Below, one piece after another: positions 37,087-49,225 of a DNA stretch of 64,000 nt. The stretch lies in assembly GCA_038501195.1 (NCBI GenBank), contig JBBPUQ010000001.1, positions 6,324,001 to 6,388,000 of the forward strand, written 5' to 3'. The notes below the pieces were generated by a model. The model was not told where the DNA came from. It saw nothing but the letters and a program-made list of their open reading frames with translations, and searched no databases. How positions within the stretch are numbered: position 1 is the stretch's first letter; each line of letters opens with the position of its first letter. The position numbers and the translations under genes were made by a program. The stretch comes from Nemania diffusa (Eukaryota > Ascomycota > Sordariomycetes > Xylariales > Xylariaceae).

Positions 37087-38466
37087 ATGCCACGTCCCAA
37101 GATGCCCCCGACGCCGGCCTCCTCCACCGAGATCAAGGGCCAGGACCACTCCAACAAGCTGTCCTCGCTCCAGCTGACCTTCGAGCTGCCGCCCTCAGCC
37201 ATCACGCCCGCCGGCGAGGTCCCCAAGTCGTCCTCGGGCACCACCAAGATGTCCCCCGTCTCGCCCACCCCGTCGCTCCCCTACCTGCAGCCCAGCGAGA
37301 CTGTGAAGTCCCGGCGGCGCTCGACCGCCGCCGCCGCCACCGCCGCAGCCCAGCAGCAACAGCAGAAGGAGACGTTCGCGCTGCCGCCGCCGCCGACGCG
37401 CTCCCGCAAGATCATCCAGATGAAGCCCGCGTGCGCCGCGCAGGACGAGCGGGCGGCCGCGCCGTCGCCGAGTAAAGGAGGGCCAGGTGGTGGTGGGCAT
37501 GGCCGGGGCGCGGCGGGGAGCGGCGTGGGCGCAGTGGCGGGCTCCAAGGCCGCAGCGGCGAAGAAGCAGCCGTCTGCCACGAGTGCGGCGGGCCGCAAGA
37601 TCGCGCGCAAGACGGCGCATAGCCTCATCGAGCGACGGCGGCGGTCCAAGATGAACGAGGAGTTCGCTGTGCTCAAGGGCCTCATACCCGCGTGCACGGG
37701 GGAGATGCACAAGCTTGCTATTCTGCAGGTGAGTTAGTCGGTGGATTCATCTCATCTCATCTCACCTCATTCTATTCCAATTCGTTCCATGCCGTCACGT
37801 GCTCTCTTGCCTTACCTGATCCTGTCATGTCATGACATGTCATATCCACCCGGCCGGCGCCATTCGCTCCCCTCAACGAATTAATTTCATGAATATGTGA
37901 ATGGAAGAGTGTCAGTAAACCACTAACCCGTACCGCAGGCCTCGATAGAATACGTCCGCTACCTAGAAGACTGCATCACAAAGCTCAAGGCCCAGCAGCA
38001 AGGCACCTCCTCAACCGGCGCGACAACGCCCACGGACTTCCGCCCCATGCAACGGAACAGTCCCGACCTCGGGGAGTGGACCGACCGGCGGCCCAGCACC
38101 ACAGTCGCAGACGCCGCCGACGAGGCAGAGGCAGAAGCAGAGGACATAGAAATGACAGAAGCCTCGTCGCGGACGCCAACGCCATCACCGACGCTCACAT
38201 CCACACACTCCTCCTCAACATCCGTCTCGCCCGCGCTCGGCGCGCAGTACCAGACGTACGGCGCCTCCTCACAGGGGTCCGGAGGAGGAGGGGAGGGAGG
38301 AGGGAACCTGTACCTCCCGCCGCCGCTCGCGAGCCCGGCGCTGCGCCCGCAGCTGGAGATCGACCACGAGGTGTCCGCGGCGCTGCTCATGCTCGGCGCC
38401 GGGCGGGGGTCCGGCTCGGGGTCCTCGGGGCGGGGCATGAGCGTGCGGGATCTGCTGAGTTCCTGA
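37087..38466 (+). CDS. Basic helix-loop-helix transcription factor
   Basis: A 389-aa nuclear regulator in two exons (37087-37728 and 37939-38466) split by a 210-nt intron. The bHLH domain spans the splice site: AHSLIERRRRSKMNEEF (basic region, helix 1), a short loop, then MHKLAILQ / ASIEYVRYLEDCI (helix 2). The basic region has His178, Glu182 and Arg186 in the 5-9-13 pattern of class B factors that bind CACGTG. N-terminal sequence is rich in Pro, Ala, Gly and Gln, and the C-terminal part in Ser, Glu and Gly, both probably disordered. A CACGTG box lies in its own intron (37796-37801). The start at 37087 is the first ATG in the frame; codons upstream are open but begin with GTG. Target pathway is not identifiable; the Pho4/NUC-1 type is one possibility, not established. 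Confidence 0.85.
37796..37801. promoter_or_regulatory. CACGTG E-box in the bHLH intron
   Basis: A perfect CACGTG inside the intron of a class B bHLH gene. It is a candidate autoregulatory site, though one site can occur by chance. Confidence 0.3.
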
Positions 38467-39723
38467 TCGCCCTCCGCTCTTACCACATTCCATCCCATTT
38501 ATCTTATAAAGATGAGCTTATCTCATCCGCAAGGTCATGCGCATACAACAAACAAGCAGGCCCTCATTCCACTCCTCTCCCTCTCCCATCCACGGTGTTC
38601 GGCGTCACGCAGGCAGACAGGCAGGTCTGAACAGAGTTCTCAAAAGCGGGTATCAGCGAGTCCTGGGGTTTCCGTCTTTGTATTTTCTTCCATATGTATA
38701 AATCAACGGGTTAGGAGGGGAGAGGATGGGGCATATATGTTTAGACCGCGAAGGTACTTCTAACGCATTGTTTTATGAAATTTTATCTCATCCCGCTAGG
38801 CCCGTCGTCGGGGGCATCAATCCCTGGTTTTGGTTCTGGCTGGGACTCGTACGCTGAAGAGCCCTTGACACCTAATTCGACATGTCTGTATTAGTTTTTA
38901 GTAATTGTCAGCCGTCTCATCTACTAGTGGGGCAGTCGAGATTTTTTTAGTTGCAATTCACCAAAAGGTACAGAATAGAGGCAATACAAGTACAAAGGGA
39001 CATCAAGAACAAGTTTTAAAATAAAACTCCTTCGCACAGCCACTCTCCTCTAGATGCACAACATGTAGAGAGGCCAATTGGCGGAAGGGTAAGAGTGAGA
39101 TCGCGAAATAGGTTTCACGGACATAGACTATACAGACTTATGCAGGTACCTAACCAACACGGTCACGATACGCGATAAAACAGCTCATCAAAAAGCGGGG
39201 CATCTACCCAAGATACTCGTATGGTTGATATGATGGCCCGAAGGAGGAAATAGGTCAGCAGATGTAAACAAGCTGTACATGAGACTTCGTCTACGAGTTG
39301 CTGGTTCGAAACAAACATCTCAGGATCTTGCCAAGTCGTTCATTTAGCATATAGTCCGAGACTAAAGTATGCCGTACCCATGTTCCTATGCTAGATCTCT
39401 TATACAGCTCTAGGTAGACTCTCGTAGGCTTAGCTACAGCCCAGAACCCAACTATCCGATCCAGAGTGGTATGAGGGTGGTATCATTCGCGCGGTTCATT
39501 CAGCGGGCGGTAACAGCTCAGGTATCGCATACGCGCCAGAAACTCGATCCCCGCCTATCTAACATGCTGTGCGAAGGGTGCGAGCTGAGGAGCTCGGCGC
39601 CATCCACGCGGCCACACTCCCAGCCTATCTCCCAGTTTCTTCATTGTTGCCCACCCCAGTACCTATATGGGGGGGCCCTATAGCGACGAAACTGGCCTCG
39701 GTGAAACGGCCGTTCTGCGCATG
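38467..39723. other. Convergent intergenic region, bHLH / DPB4
   Basis: The 3' flanks of two converging genes, 1.26 kb. No coding exon, tRNA or repeat could be supported. 'ggttcgaaac' near 39303 resembles a tRNA T-loop word but has no matching stem. Confidence 0.5.
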
Positions 39724-40944
39724 CTAGTCGCTATCTCCGTCATCATCCAGCGCATCATCGTCCTCATCGTCGCGTTTCCGCCGTTCTTCAAGTCGGTTGT
39801 GAATGTCTTCTTCATTTTCTTCATCATCATCGTCTTCCTCTTCCTCCTCGGCATTGTCTTCCTGGTCGTCATCTTCGTCCTCCTCAGGCTCCTGCTCAGG
39901 CTCCGTCTCGGCGTCACTAGCATCACGCGGCTCCTGCGTCTCGTCGTCATCGACGTCCATGGCGGATTCCTCGTGGGCCGCGTTCGGCTTTTGTTTCTTG
40001 GAGCGTGGTGCTGGATCGGGCTGGGTCGCTGTGCTGGCAGTAGACATCATAGAAGTATTGGGGTCTGCGCCATCCGCATCAGGCTTTCCAGTCTTCTTTT
40101 GCGCGGCTACTTTGCGACGGTATGTGTTGCGTTTTGTAGTCTGGGTATCGTTAAATTCTAAAAGGGGTGGAGATAATCAGCATCAAATTTCTTTACATAA
40201 TACCTTAAGACGATCCATTAGTGAGTAAGTGAGATTGGGGAAACGAACTTTTGAACTCGGCCTCCAGGCGCTCGCGAAAGAATGGGAACTCTATATCGTC
40301 CAGAGCGGCGAAGACATCTCCAGGCATTATTGTCTTCTTGTTATTATTGAGAGTATGTTCGTTCGAGCTGTTCAGATCCCGGTATTATCAGCACAATTAC
40401 TACCACTTAAGCAATGATCATAGATATTCATAGACGTGAATGTAGATAGAAGACGTACGCATTGGCGAGATGGTTGATGAAGATGGTGGCGCTCTTGCTC
40501 ATGGCTAATATGGCATTGGCTTGGATCTGGGTATTCGAAGGGAGGACACCCTTTGCTAAACGCGTTATGATCGATTTCGGCAACGTGAGATCCTGCGTGT
40601 CATCAATCGCGTGTCAGTCTGTACTTATGACGCGTTATATTCTGTATGGTGTAAGGAATACACACCTCAATGGTAACAGCTTCTTTAGAGCTGTCCTTGT
40701 CCTTATCTTTATCCTTCTTGTCCTTCTCCCTGTCTCTCTCCTTGTCGGCGAGCAGACTCGACTCGGCGGGGTCGTCGGTGTCCATCATCTGTGTGGCGGG
40801 TATAGATGTAGAGGGTATTGTGGTAGTTTTGAACTGCAGTGGCGCGGCTGAAGTAGGTTCACTCTGGTCCAAATCACCGTCGTAGACAAACTGCGCCATG
40901 GATACGTCGCCCCGTTTCGCGGGATCTATCTTTTTGGGTGGCAT
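39724..40944 (-). CDS. DPB4: DNA polymerase epsilon subunit D (Dpb4/POLE3-like)
   Basis: A 321-aa protein in four exons (40944-40666, 40592-40459, 40367-40249, 40157-39724). The histone fold covers about residues 94-180: LPKSIITRLAKGVLP (helix 1), AILAMSKSATIFINHLANA (helix 2), IMPGDVFAALDDIEFPFF (helix 3) and FRERLEAEFKKFN. This is the NF-YB/CBF-A-like fold of Dpb4, which pairs with Dpb3 in DNA polymerase epsilon and, in some species, in ISW2/CHRAC remodellers. The N-terminal ~90 residues are charged, with alternating Lys/Asp. The C-terminal ~80 residues are almost all Asp and Glu, followed by a short basic stretch and a final acidic DDDGDSD. Acidic tails are known in the family and may contact histones. 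Introns of 73, 91 and 91 nt join in frame. The gene is intact and housekeeping in nature. Confidence 0.9.
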
Positions 40945-41522
40945 GTCGAAGGCGGAAGAGAGCTACCTACGCGCAGTAGACAAATAAGATCTGCAAGCCA
41001 AGTATTAGATACGTATAGCTTATCCGTTACATCCAAGTTGGTGGTAAAAAGAAATGATGTGGATCGTGAATCCAAGACAGACTAGACTAAGACCAATCTA
41101 GGTGGTACTAATAGGTAGCTGCGCCTAGACTCCAGAGCTAAGTACGCGACTGACTAGGTACCTAGGTACCAGATAATTAGCTAGGAGCAGAGCCCCCACA
41201 ATCTAGGCACAACCCACTATAGATTAGATTAAAAACTACAGTGGATGCCTAAGGCACTCAATATCCCTATGACGTACTCAATTAACCTTCTATAAGTTGC
41301 TACCATCAAGGTAAGAAGGATCGCATACCTACAGCATCAAAATTATATACATATATAATTGTAATATACCTTTTAGTCACGGTTACACACTCGAGTCCAT
41401 TCCGACTATAGTAGTATATTTATGACTCTCTGCAAGAAGAAGTGCTTACGGTATGTTCCTTGACCCTGTGCACTCACTCAAGCTTTGCCTGTTTAAGCTC
41501 GCCGGAGAGAAGGGTACGCCGA

Positions 41523-41528
41523 CACGTG
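41523..41528. promoter_or_regulatory. CACGTG E-box upstream of SDR
   Basis: A palindromic 'acacgtgt' 56 bp upstream of the TATA box, well placed for a class B bHLH factor such as the one encoded 4 kb away. The link is inference. Confidence 0.35.
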
Positions 41529-41583
41529 TACGCCGTGCTCGGATTTATTCTAGGAAACGCGTGAGATGATCTCTATACAAGAG

Positions 41584-41591
41584 TATAAAAG
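41584..41591 (+). promoter_or_regulatory. TATA box of the SDR gene
   Basis: TATAAAAG, followed by a CT-rich leader typical of strongly expressed fungal genes. The ATG is 162 bp downstream of its end. Confidence 0.6.
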
Positions 41592-41752
41592 GAGTTTATG
41601 TTCAATAGCAATCACTCAAACTTGAAGAAGATTAATCACCTCTCCCTCTTTCTCCTCTTTTTTCTGATTTTTTCTCTTGTGTGTATAAACGTGTATAAGT
41701 GTGTCGAAGAGACAACACAACTACCCCTTTAACTCCCCCTTAACTCATCAAG

Positions 41753-42771
41753 ATGAACCCAGTCAACACCAAACCGTACCAGCTTCCAGCTGATGCTACC
41801 TGGTTCAGTAAGAATCCCCTCTCCCACTATTTACATTAAACGAGACTAACGTCGGATCCGTAGTCACCGGGTGCTCCAGCGGCATCGGGCGCGCCATCGC
41901 CGAGCTCGTAGCCAGCAAGCCCGGCCACCGCCTCATCGCGACGGCGCGCAACGTGTCCAGCCTGTCCTACCTCAGCGACAGCCCCGCCATCCTCAAGCTG
42001 GCCCTCGACGTGACGCAGCCCGCCGCCGTCGAGCAGGCCTTCAAGGCGGCAGCCGACCACTTCGGGCCCGCCTTCCACCTCGACGTCCTCGTCAACAACG
42101 CGGGCTACGAGCTGGCGGGCGACACCGAGGCCGTCACCGAGGACGAGATGCACGAGCAGCTCGAGACCAACTTCTTCGGCACCGTGCGCATGGCCACGAA
42201 CGCCGTGCGCGTCATGCGTCAGGCCAAGGAGCCCGGCCGCGGCGGCCTCATCTTCAACGTCTCCTCGCTCGCCGGCGTCGCCGCCTTTCCGGGGCAGGCC
42301 TTCTACCACGCGAGCAAGTTTGCCGTCGAGGGTTGGTCGGAGTCCTTCGTGCGGGAGCTGCACCCGGACTGGAATAGTGAGTTTTGCTTCTGGTTTTCTT
42401 CATCTCCTATCTTTATCATCGTCATAGACTAACTTGCCCTAGTCAACATGTGCATCGTCGAGCCGGGCGGTGTGAAGACGAATTTCGAGCGCGGCAGCAA
42501 GAAGCACGCCAAGGTCCACGAGGCCTACGACGGCGCCGACATGCCCGCACGTCAGCTAGCTGCCTGGGTGAAGAAGGGTATCGCGAGCGGTGCTGGTGTT
42601 GCGCCGTCCGCCGTTGCTGAAGTGTTGTACCTCGTCGCCAGCCGCAACGAAAAGGTCCCTCTCTGGCTGCCGTTGACGAACAACGCTGCCAATTTGATCA
42701 AGATGAAGTTGCAGGCACGCCTGGACAATTTGGAGGCCGTGAAGGACCTTACTGCCATTGACAAGAAATGA
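41753..42771 (+). CDS. Short-chain dehydrogenase/reductase
   Basis: A 298-aa classical SDR in three exons (41753-41807, 41864-42376, 42443-42771), introns 56 and 66 nt, both splitting an Ile codon after its first base. The cofactor loop is TGCSSGIG (residues 20-27), the structural motif NNAG (96-99), the catalytic Ser in NVSSLAG (~152) and the catalytic pair Tyr166/Lys170 in YHASK. No targeting signal is seen. The gene resembles the many fungal SDRs that reduce small aldehydes or ketones with NADP(H); the exact substrate cannot be told. Strong codon bias toward C/G-ending codons, the TATA box and the CT-rich leader suggest good expression. No damage is visible. Confidence 0.92.
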
Positions 42772-43315
42772 GCCTACTTGGCCGGGTTGGGCGAATCGTT
42801 CAACCTGGCTGGATATCGAAACCTAAATAAGCAAATAGTACAAAATTACGAGGAAACGCATTGCCCGCCATTAAATTGCTCATTTCTATGTTGATTCATG
42901 TGCTTAGAGATCAGCGCTGCATATCAAGTAGGCTGTAACCTTGACCCCTATTTATATGAACTCTTGGTACTTCACACAGATACATGTCTTAACATCATCC
43001 TGACTATTACCTCCGATTCACTCATTAGCTGCGTGCTCAATTTCTCGCGTGTCTAATCCAGCACTCATTGGCCCCCGGCAATGCGACAGCTTACCTTATG
43101 TAGGTAGGTGGCACTGCCAGATCCTTAAGGCAGACCTCAAGCCCGCCGTACATCGCACATCTTACTGAAACTCGTAGGATTCACTGTACAATTAGAACCT
43201 TCGACATTTCCCGTTTCAGCTCATCTAGACAGCGGCGCAAGACTACTACAGCTCTCCCTTTCTTTCATTACACTTTTCTTCGAATGCTTTACCATAACCG
43301 CTATTCCAGATCGCG
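42772..43315. other. Intergenic region, SDR to membrane-protein gene
   Basis: 544 bp between two same-strand genes: 3' end of the SDR transcript and promoter of the next gene, with a TAGGTAGGTGG word near 43101. Nothing else is seen. Confidence 0.5.
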
Positions 43316-44472
43316 ATGGCTACCAATCTGGGACCGCTGCCGACCGACTTCACTATCGCCTCGAATTGCGCAGTGTCATTGAACGATATATACCAAGAGA
43401 TCACCATAATTAGTGGGCACACGTTCGACTATCTAGTCCAAGGCCCTCTCGAGCAAACATCTTGCTATCCGAGCAGTTACACCGGGGTTACAGAACAATT
43501 CTACTCGCCGGCGAGATGTCCAAGCGGCTTTACGGCGCCTTGCCAGTCTATCAACAGCGCAGGGACTGTTCAGGAAACAGTGCTGACCTGTTGCCCTACG
43601 TAGGTATATCACCATGGTTTTACTACGTTGTGTTGGTGTCGTGGATCTGACTACTATGTGGTGTATGGGAAAGGTCTTGTTATATGTACGCGTTGACAAT
43701 GTGGTAGACAGCAGAACTATATTTGCCAGACCAAACCTGCACACCCCTGGGAATCCACGCTTGGCTGTACTTCTCGTGTCAACGTCACCAGCACCGCATT
43801 TGGAGTTAGTAAAGTATCGAGCGGTACTACAGTTCGAGCCACGTCGACTTTTGGCGATGGCGACGGCTTGAATGCCTTTTCAATTCAAGTACGGTACCAA
43901 TCAACAGACTTTGTTTCTAGTACTGCTTCGACTGTAAGTGTGCGAGACGCTTCCTTGCCCCTTTCCTCGCCCTTTTCCTGAACACGGTGCATCCTACCGC
44001 CGGTTTCGCTCCGATCCTCGTCCTATCTTAAAAGATAGTTTTGAATCCTAATTTGTCACAGGCGTCACCGGCTGCACCATCGACTACACACTCGACTTTA
44101 CCCATGCAGACCCATCAGTCCATGCCAAGCTCAACGACCGCCGCCGCGAACGTGACGAGCATCGGCGGCGGCGCTATCGCCGGTATTGCGGTCGGTGTTA
44201 TCGTTGCCCTCTTCGTTTCCACCATTACCGGGATATTCCTAATACGCCGTCGGCGGCGCCGCGAGCAGACTATTCCCATACAGCGTTATGAACTCTTCAG
44301 CAATAACGAGTCAAGTCAGAAAACACGGTATCAGCAATCCCCCAAGCCTCAGAGCTTCCAACTAAACCATCCCCTTGTATATCAGGAGTTGCAGGGGTCC
44401 CAGCCCGGTACTGAACTCACCAGCAGGGAAGTCCCAAGGACGAATCGGATATCAGAGCTGCCAATTGAATGA
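43316..44472 (+). CDS. Single-pass membrane protein, Cys-rich ectodomain
   Basis: A 306-aa protein in three exons (43316-43599, 43708-43933, 44062-44472). The N-terminal ~170 residues carry spaced cysteines and words typical of a common Pezizomycotina surface-protein family: YSPARCPSGFTAPC, TVLTCCP and PWESTLGCTS. A Ser/Thr/Ala-rich stalk follows, then one transmembrane helix (about 207-231, GGGAIAGIAVGVIVALFVST) and a basic stop-transfer block RRRRRRR. The short cytoplasmic tail is Gln/Ser/Pro-rich. No classical N-terminal signal peptide is visible, as is often the case in this family. The first intron uses the acceptor TAG at 43705-43707, chosen because it restores the frame into the conserved segment. 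A role in wall sensing is possible but unproven. Confidence 0.75.
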
Positions 44473-45115
44473 GTAACATGAAAGCATACAATGTAAATAC
44501 AACCTGCACATGAAAGCGCTACTAGATGGGAGTAGGAGAGCAAGGCGATGCACGGATTTGGCTTCCTAGAGAATTGCATGGGAGTCAGAACTGTGAAAGC
44601 CAAGGGCAAGGACTAGAACACGCCCCTAAAGACTTGCTCTCTTTAGCTAGACGCATATTATGAGAATAAAGGGCCGGAATACCTCGCATTTTGTTTTATT
44701 AATTATTACTAAATACATATAAACCATCACATCTATAAGTGTACGAAATTGAAGCGCCAAATATAGTTCAACGCCCAGCGGGTTGTGCTAGTTTCGGGCG
44801 GCGATGACCCTAGAATCTGAGTTTAGATAGTTATACCGTAATCATGCTTCATATTGATACCAATCTTATCAATTTAAGAATGAGTATGCTTGAGTATGAC
44901 CAAGTATGAAACTGAATATGGCTGCAAAACTAAAGAAGACTTCCAATATCTAAGGTTAACCCATTAAATAACGCCTCGATCATATAGTGTGTAACAAGTT
45001 TAAAGTTCTATCGAAGGAGAGGGCAAATGTCTATATATCTAGCACACTTTAATAAATGATTATAGCTATAAACTCCATACCCATCAATCAACGTGCTCTA
45101 GCTCAAGCGAAATCC
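44473..45115. other. Convergent intergenic region
   Basis: 643 bp of 3' flanking sequence for two converging genes. A run of near-repeats, 'gagtatgcttgagtatga', 'ccaagtatgaaactgaatat' (about 44880-44920), is the only local structure noted. Confidence 0.5.
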
Positions 45116-46424
45116 TTAGACCTCAAAGGCCTTGTATACAGCCTTCACGTATTTGATGCTGTTAACATTGCCTATCGCGGTATTGTGCATCTTGTTCATG
45201 GCGTACGTGATCGTGAGTTTCCTCGTAAGATCCATAATGACCAGCGATCCTCCCCAACCACCCCAGAAGCAGATCTTGCCCGGCGGCACGAACTTGTCCA
45301 AAGTAGACTCAGCATCCCCCTCTTCCCCCCTCAACCCGAACCCAATACCAAAGCGAAGAAGCTCGTTCATCACTAAATCAACCCCCTTCGCCTGCTCTTT
45401 GAATATCAACTCGATCGTCTCCGGTCCGAGAACCTTTAACCCCCTCGTCGTCCCGCCCAGCGCAATCGCCGACATGACCCGGTTCATGCCGCGAGCGTTC
45501 GCGTGGCCGTTACACGCCCCCAGCTCCGCCCCCCTCCAGACCTCGCCGTTGGCGAAATCCCCACTCGCATGCAGCGGCGGGTTCCCGAACGTTCTCGCCC
45601 TCACCGACCCCGGCTCCGGCGCCGCGGCCGCGCCGGTGGGGGCCTCGGGCGCGTAGATGGGCGACACGCGCGGCCAGTCCGCCTCCGGCGCGCCGATCTG
45701 GAAGTCGGCCCGCAGCGGGCCCGCGAGCTCCTCGGCAGCGATCCGCGCGAGCGTCTTCCCGCCCGTGGCCCGGCGCACGAGCGTGCCGAGGATGTGGCCG
45801 AAGCTGATGGTGTGGTAGCCTGAGACCGTGCCGGGGTCCCACCATGGGGCTTGCGCGGCTAGCATGGCGGAGGCCAGGTCGAAGTCGCACATTTCCTCGG
45901 CTGTGAGGGGGTTTTCCCAGCCGGGGAGCCCGGAGGTGTGCGCGAGGATGTGCCGGACTAAGATGTCCTGCTTGCCGTTGGCTGCGAACTCGGGCCTGGT
46001 CAAAATTGTGGGTTAGAAAGTATAGCTTGTAGTTGGAACCTCGCCTAGGCACGCGTCTCAAGGGCAGGCCAGGCATTTCAGATTAGTAGAAGACCTGCCA
46101 CGAGAAGTGGAAACCTCGATCCTCAAATACGTACCAGTACTTGGACACTTTGGCATCAACATCCAGTAGGCCCTGATCGACCAGCCTGAGTACGATCAAG
46201 GAAGTTAAGCACTTGGTGCTTGACCAAACGTTGACAATGGTATCTTCGTTCCATGGTTTGGTACGCTCCTTGTCCACAAAGCCGCCCCAAATATCTACGA
46301 CCTCCTCCCCATCTAGGTTGACTGTGATTGAGGCACCTAGCTCATCGCCTGATGAGATGGTTTGCTCCAAAAGTGAGCGAACCTCCTGGAACCTTGGGTC
46401 GCATTTGCCATTGATAACCGCCAT
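45116..46424 (-). CDS. Serine beta-lactamase-fold esterase/hydrolase
   Basis: A 389-aa protein in two exons (46424-46135 and 45995-45116) with a 139-nt intron, joined at W-P in KYWPEFAANGK. It belongs to the class C beta-lactamase / EstB-like group. The catalytic SxxK motif is WSSTKCLTSL (Ser68, Lys71). The Tyr motif is probably GYHTISFG, and the KTG-equivalent region lies around FWGGWGGSLV near the C-terminus. PEFAANGKQDILVRHILAHTS is the typical segment after helix 2. No secretion signal is seen, so an intracellular esterase or lactone hydrolase is more likely than antibiotic resistance. The 3' part of exon 2 is GC-rich with long antisense frames that I regard as shadows. It is intact. Confidence 0.9.
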
Positions 46425-47419
46425 AATGTAAATAATGCGGAGAGGCGCTTAGTCGAGTGAGCAATGTGGGGTGGAAGTATCACAAGGAGTGAGTGAGTCT
46501 GTAGTGCAACACCGAATATTTGAAGAGATCTCCTAGAATTTATGGCTCCCGATGGATCCGGACCTCGCCGAGCTTTCCCCTCAATTATGTGAGCACACAT
46601 TGTAGGGGTACTCGACGGACACTAACTTCTACGGGACTTTACGAAGGATTGCATCTATTTGACCTGCCTATTTTATCAATTATAACCTACCACGATCTAA
46701 GGCAGCTACTAAGTAGCAGGTCTACCAACATTTCTACAACTCTTTTATATGCTCAATATTTCCTAGACTTACCAACAATTGTACATTTCCCTCGAGCTTC
46801 TATACAAGAATCGGAGGCTAACTAGTTATGAATACGGTGGCGTAAAGGTACATAAAACACCATAGCAAAGGTCGCAATATCCGAAATATCATTGCTAAGG
46901 TTTGTTAAATTTCAACCCACTAGTTAGCCATGGGTGCTTAAGAGCTTAAAAGAGCTACCACTTCATGAAAAATCGGGTTCAGACTCGTTTCCATCTATAC
47001 CCGCAAACAATCCAGCGTAAAGGCATACCTATCCTGAAAGATCGAGGCTGACGCTCCAACTTGCCTAAAAGTCTGTTGGCTGCAAAGGAATGCATACGCA
47101 CCCGATATTATAAATCAACATCGATAAGAAGCATTATAAATCCAATTCATCAACAAGAAGCTTATTAGACAGAGTGAGTCATCCGGACCTACTGCCTCCT
47201 GCAAGGAGAACCAACAAGAACGGAAGGATCGTAATGTATAAGCTGTAGCCTAGAAGCTTTTGGGTAAAATAGGACCGGTTGACCCTGACTTAGAAGGAAG
47301 ACCATGGGCCTTGGACTAAAGACAGTTATTGGCTTCATTGATACTATTCTAAGCCCTCGAGTTACGCCTTGTTATAACGGCTTTATATCAAACGAGGATA
47401 CCATATAGCCCTCTCTTCA
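46425..47419. other. Intergenic region upstream of the beta-lactamase-like gene
   Basis: About 1 kb without a supported gene. Small frames (46337-46600, 46520-46825) lack features. Confidence 0.5.
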
Positions 47420-48243
47420 TCAGACGGCCCCGGATGAATCTCGACTAGTAATATCAGCAAGTTCCTCATTATAATAGCTTACAAGAGCCATATTACTGCT
47501 ATGTATGTGACAAGTACATGTGATGGTAGCGCTTCCGAACCCTGCATCAACCTTAGAATACGTAGTAAATCCACGCGTAGATGCAGCAACTCCCAACCCC
47601 CCTCCCTCTTCAACTTGGTAATTACCTAGTATGAGCCACGTACATACAGTTACGATAGATATAGCAGTTAGGATTGTTATCCCAAGCGCTAGAGTAATTG
47701 TGGTTGATTTGTCTTCTCCACCGTTAGTCCGTGGACAGTCCAGAATTGTGATGCCTCTTTTCCTAGCTAGATACATCGCGTTGAAGTATAGGATGAGGAA
47801 ACGGTTTGTGCTATTATAGTAGCGGTAAACTTTTAAGCCTGGCAACCATACACTTCTGTACTCTAAGCGTCCTACTCCATGACGCTAGAAGAACTAGTAG
47901 TTGTCTGCGCTTCTTTTAGCATATACGAAACTGAGAGAGCCTCTGTAGAGGATTTTGATACCATTACCATAGGAGAAAGCACAGATCTATACACTTTCAG
48001 TATCGGACACGGGACGCGCCAATCTCTACCTGGGTAGATTTTCTGCGAGACTACCCCATTGTCACGGAACAGAACTGCAACGCTAAACCACGACACTACC
48101 AAAAGTAGAACGTTGTCAAAACCTTGACCGTGACACTCATTCCGGATGAAATCTATATAAAACTTATTATCTAGACAGATATTACCACCACTGTAACAAT
48201 GGCCGGTCGCTGCCGTGAGATCACATGGAACTACGGGGCCCAT
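47420..48243 (-). CDS. Possible Cys-rich single-pass membrane protein (doubtful)
   Basis: Two open stretches on the minus strand look like parts of one gene. The first starts with ATG at 48243 and reads CDLTAATGHCYSGGNICLDN then FYIDFIRNECHGQG, a spacing of Cys and Gly seen at the N-terminus of fungal 'C-x-GG-x-CLD' surface proteins. The second (about 47845-47420, another frame, no ATG of its own) carries one hydrophobic helix (TITLALGITILTAISIVTV), an acidic/Gly tail and a stop at 47420. I could not place splice sites that join them with confidence. It may be a multi-exon gene or a pseudogene; exon limits are approximate. Confidence 0.35.
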
Positions 48244-49225
48244 GCGGCCATGCCGTTACTTCTACTACATAGGTGTGATCATTACCGACTATAGAAGTGA
48301 TAATTAGCAACGCAACCCAATTATGAGCACCGAGGTCACACGTAGAGATATTAGTAAGCCTCTATCGAAGTATAAGTAATAGCATCATTATTGAGTATTA
48401 ATAGCCAGCCCTTTAGAAGTAATCATAGCTGTCGGAACAGGAGAGAAGGTTAGGTAACTTCTTCCCGTAAGGCTTCTGTTATACGGTCGTCGAATGAAAC
48501 AATGCTTAAGATCACGTGGGCTTATGCGTGACGCATCCTCATACTCTATACTACTTTAAGTGGTCATGGGTGCTGACAAGTGACCGGCACAGACGACGAT
48601 GAAACATGGAGACACATTGGAGAATTACCCGGGGTGGTAGAGCTAGACAAAACCGAGAACCCGGCCTTTCGTACCAGTAGCTTCTCCAAAGCTGTAGTTT
48701 AAGTTGCCAAGGTGAGCCTAGAAAAGAGTAAGTTGTTTCTACCTTTGTGTGGGTAGGCAGACCTAGACTAGACGTGTTGGAGAAGGTGGGAATATCCGGG
48801 TATGATATTATGCGCTCTACCTACTTGTAACGTCAGTCTTCTCACTATGTTACATACCGCAATTTCTATGTAAGGGCAACATGCTTTTCATCACATTGAT
48901 ATCAAATGTGATTAGGTATCGGTCTCAACAACAGCGTCTAAATCACACACATACCTAATGGAGTTTTAGCCAATTCGTATCATTAATAGTAACCATAACA
49001 ACCAGGATGCATTCTCGAAGTCCATCTTATACTATCTATGCTCTGTTTATGAAGAGGCTATGAGATGTGGTCTAGTCCGTACGGATATGAGATGTCAACC
49101 CTACTTAGTTAGTGACTGAGACAAGAGGCGGGATGAAAGGCCGAGGTTAAGATCCACGTGTGCAGTAGTGTCTAACATCATACACCGCACTTATAACCTA
49201 GATACTTGATATTCATAGCATCGCT

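Larger units (their letters stand above)
40945..41752. other. Divergent promoter region, DPB4 / SDR
   Basis: Carries the SDR promoter elements: CACGTG at 41523-41528, TATAAAAG at 41584-41591 and a pyrimidine-rich leader at 41640-41700. TAGGTACC-type runs lie near 41157-41170. No gene is seen. Confidence 0.6.

Noticed and set aside
36276..37149. Long overlapping frames on both strands upstream of the bHLH gene
   Set aside because: A GC-rich leader region gives few stops by chance. Starts are mostly non-ATG and the frames contradict each other.
39296..39312. tRNA-like T-loop word 'ggttcgaaac'
   Set aside because: Flanking bases do not form a T-stem, and no anticodon arm or acceptor stem is present. 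No tRNA gene was found anywhere in the window.
39803..40228. Ser-rich plus-strand frame opposite DPB4
   Set aside because: It is the antisense image of the GAT/GAA-rich acidic tail of Dpb4.
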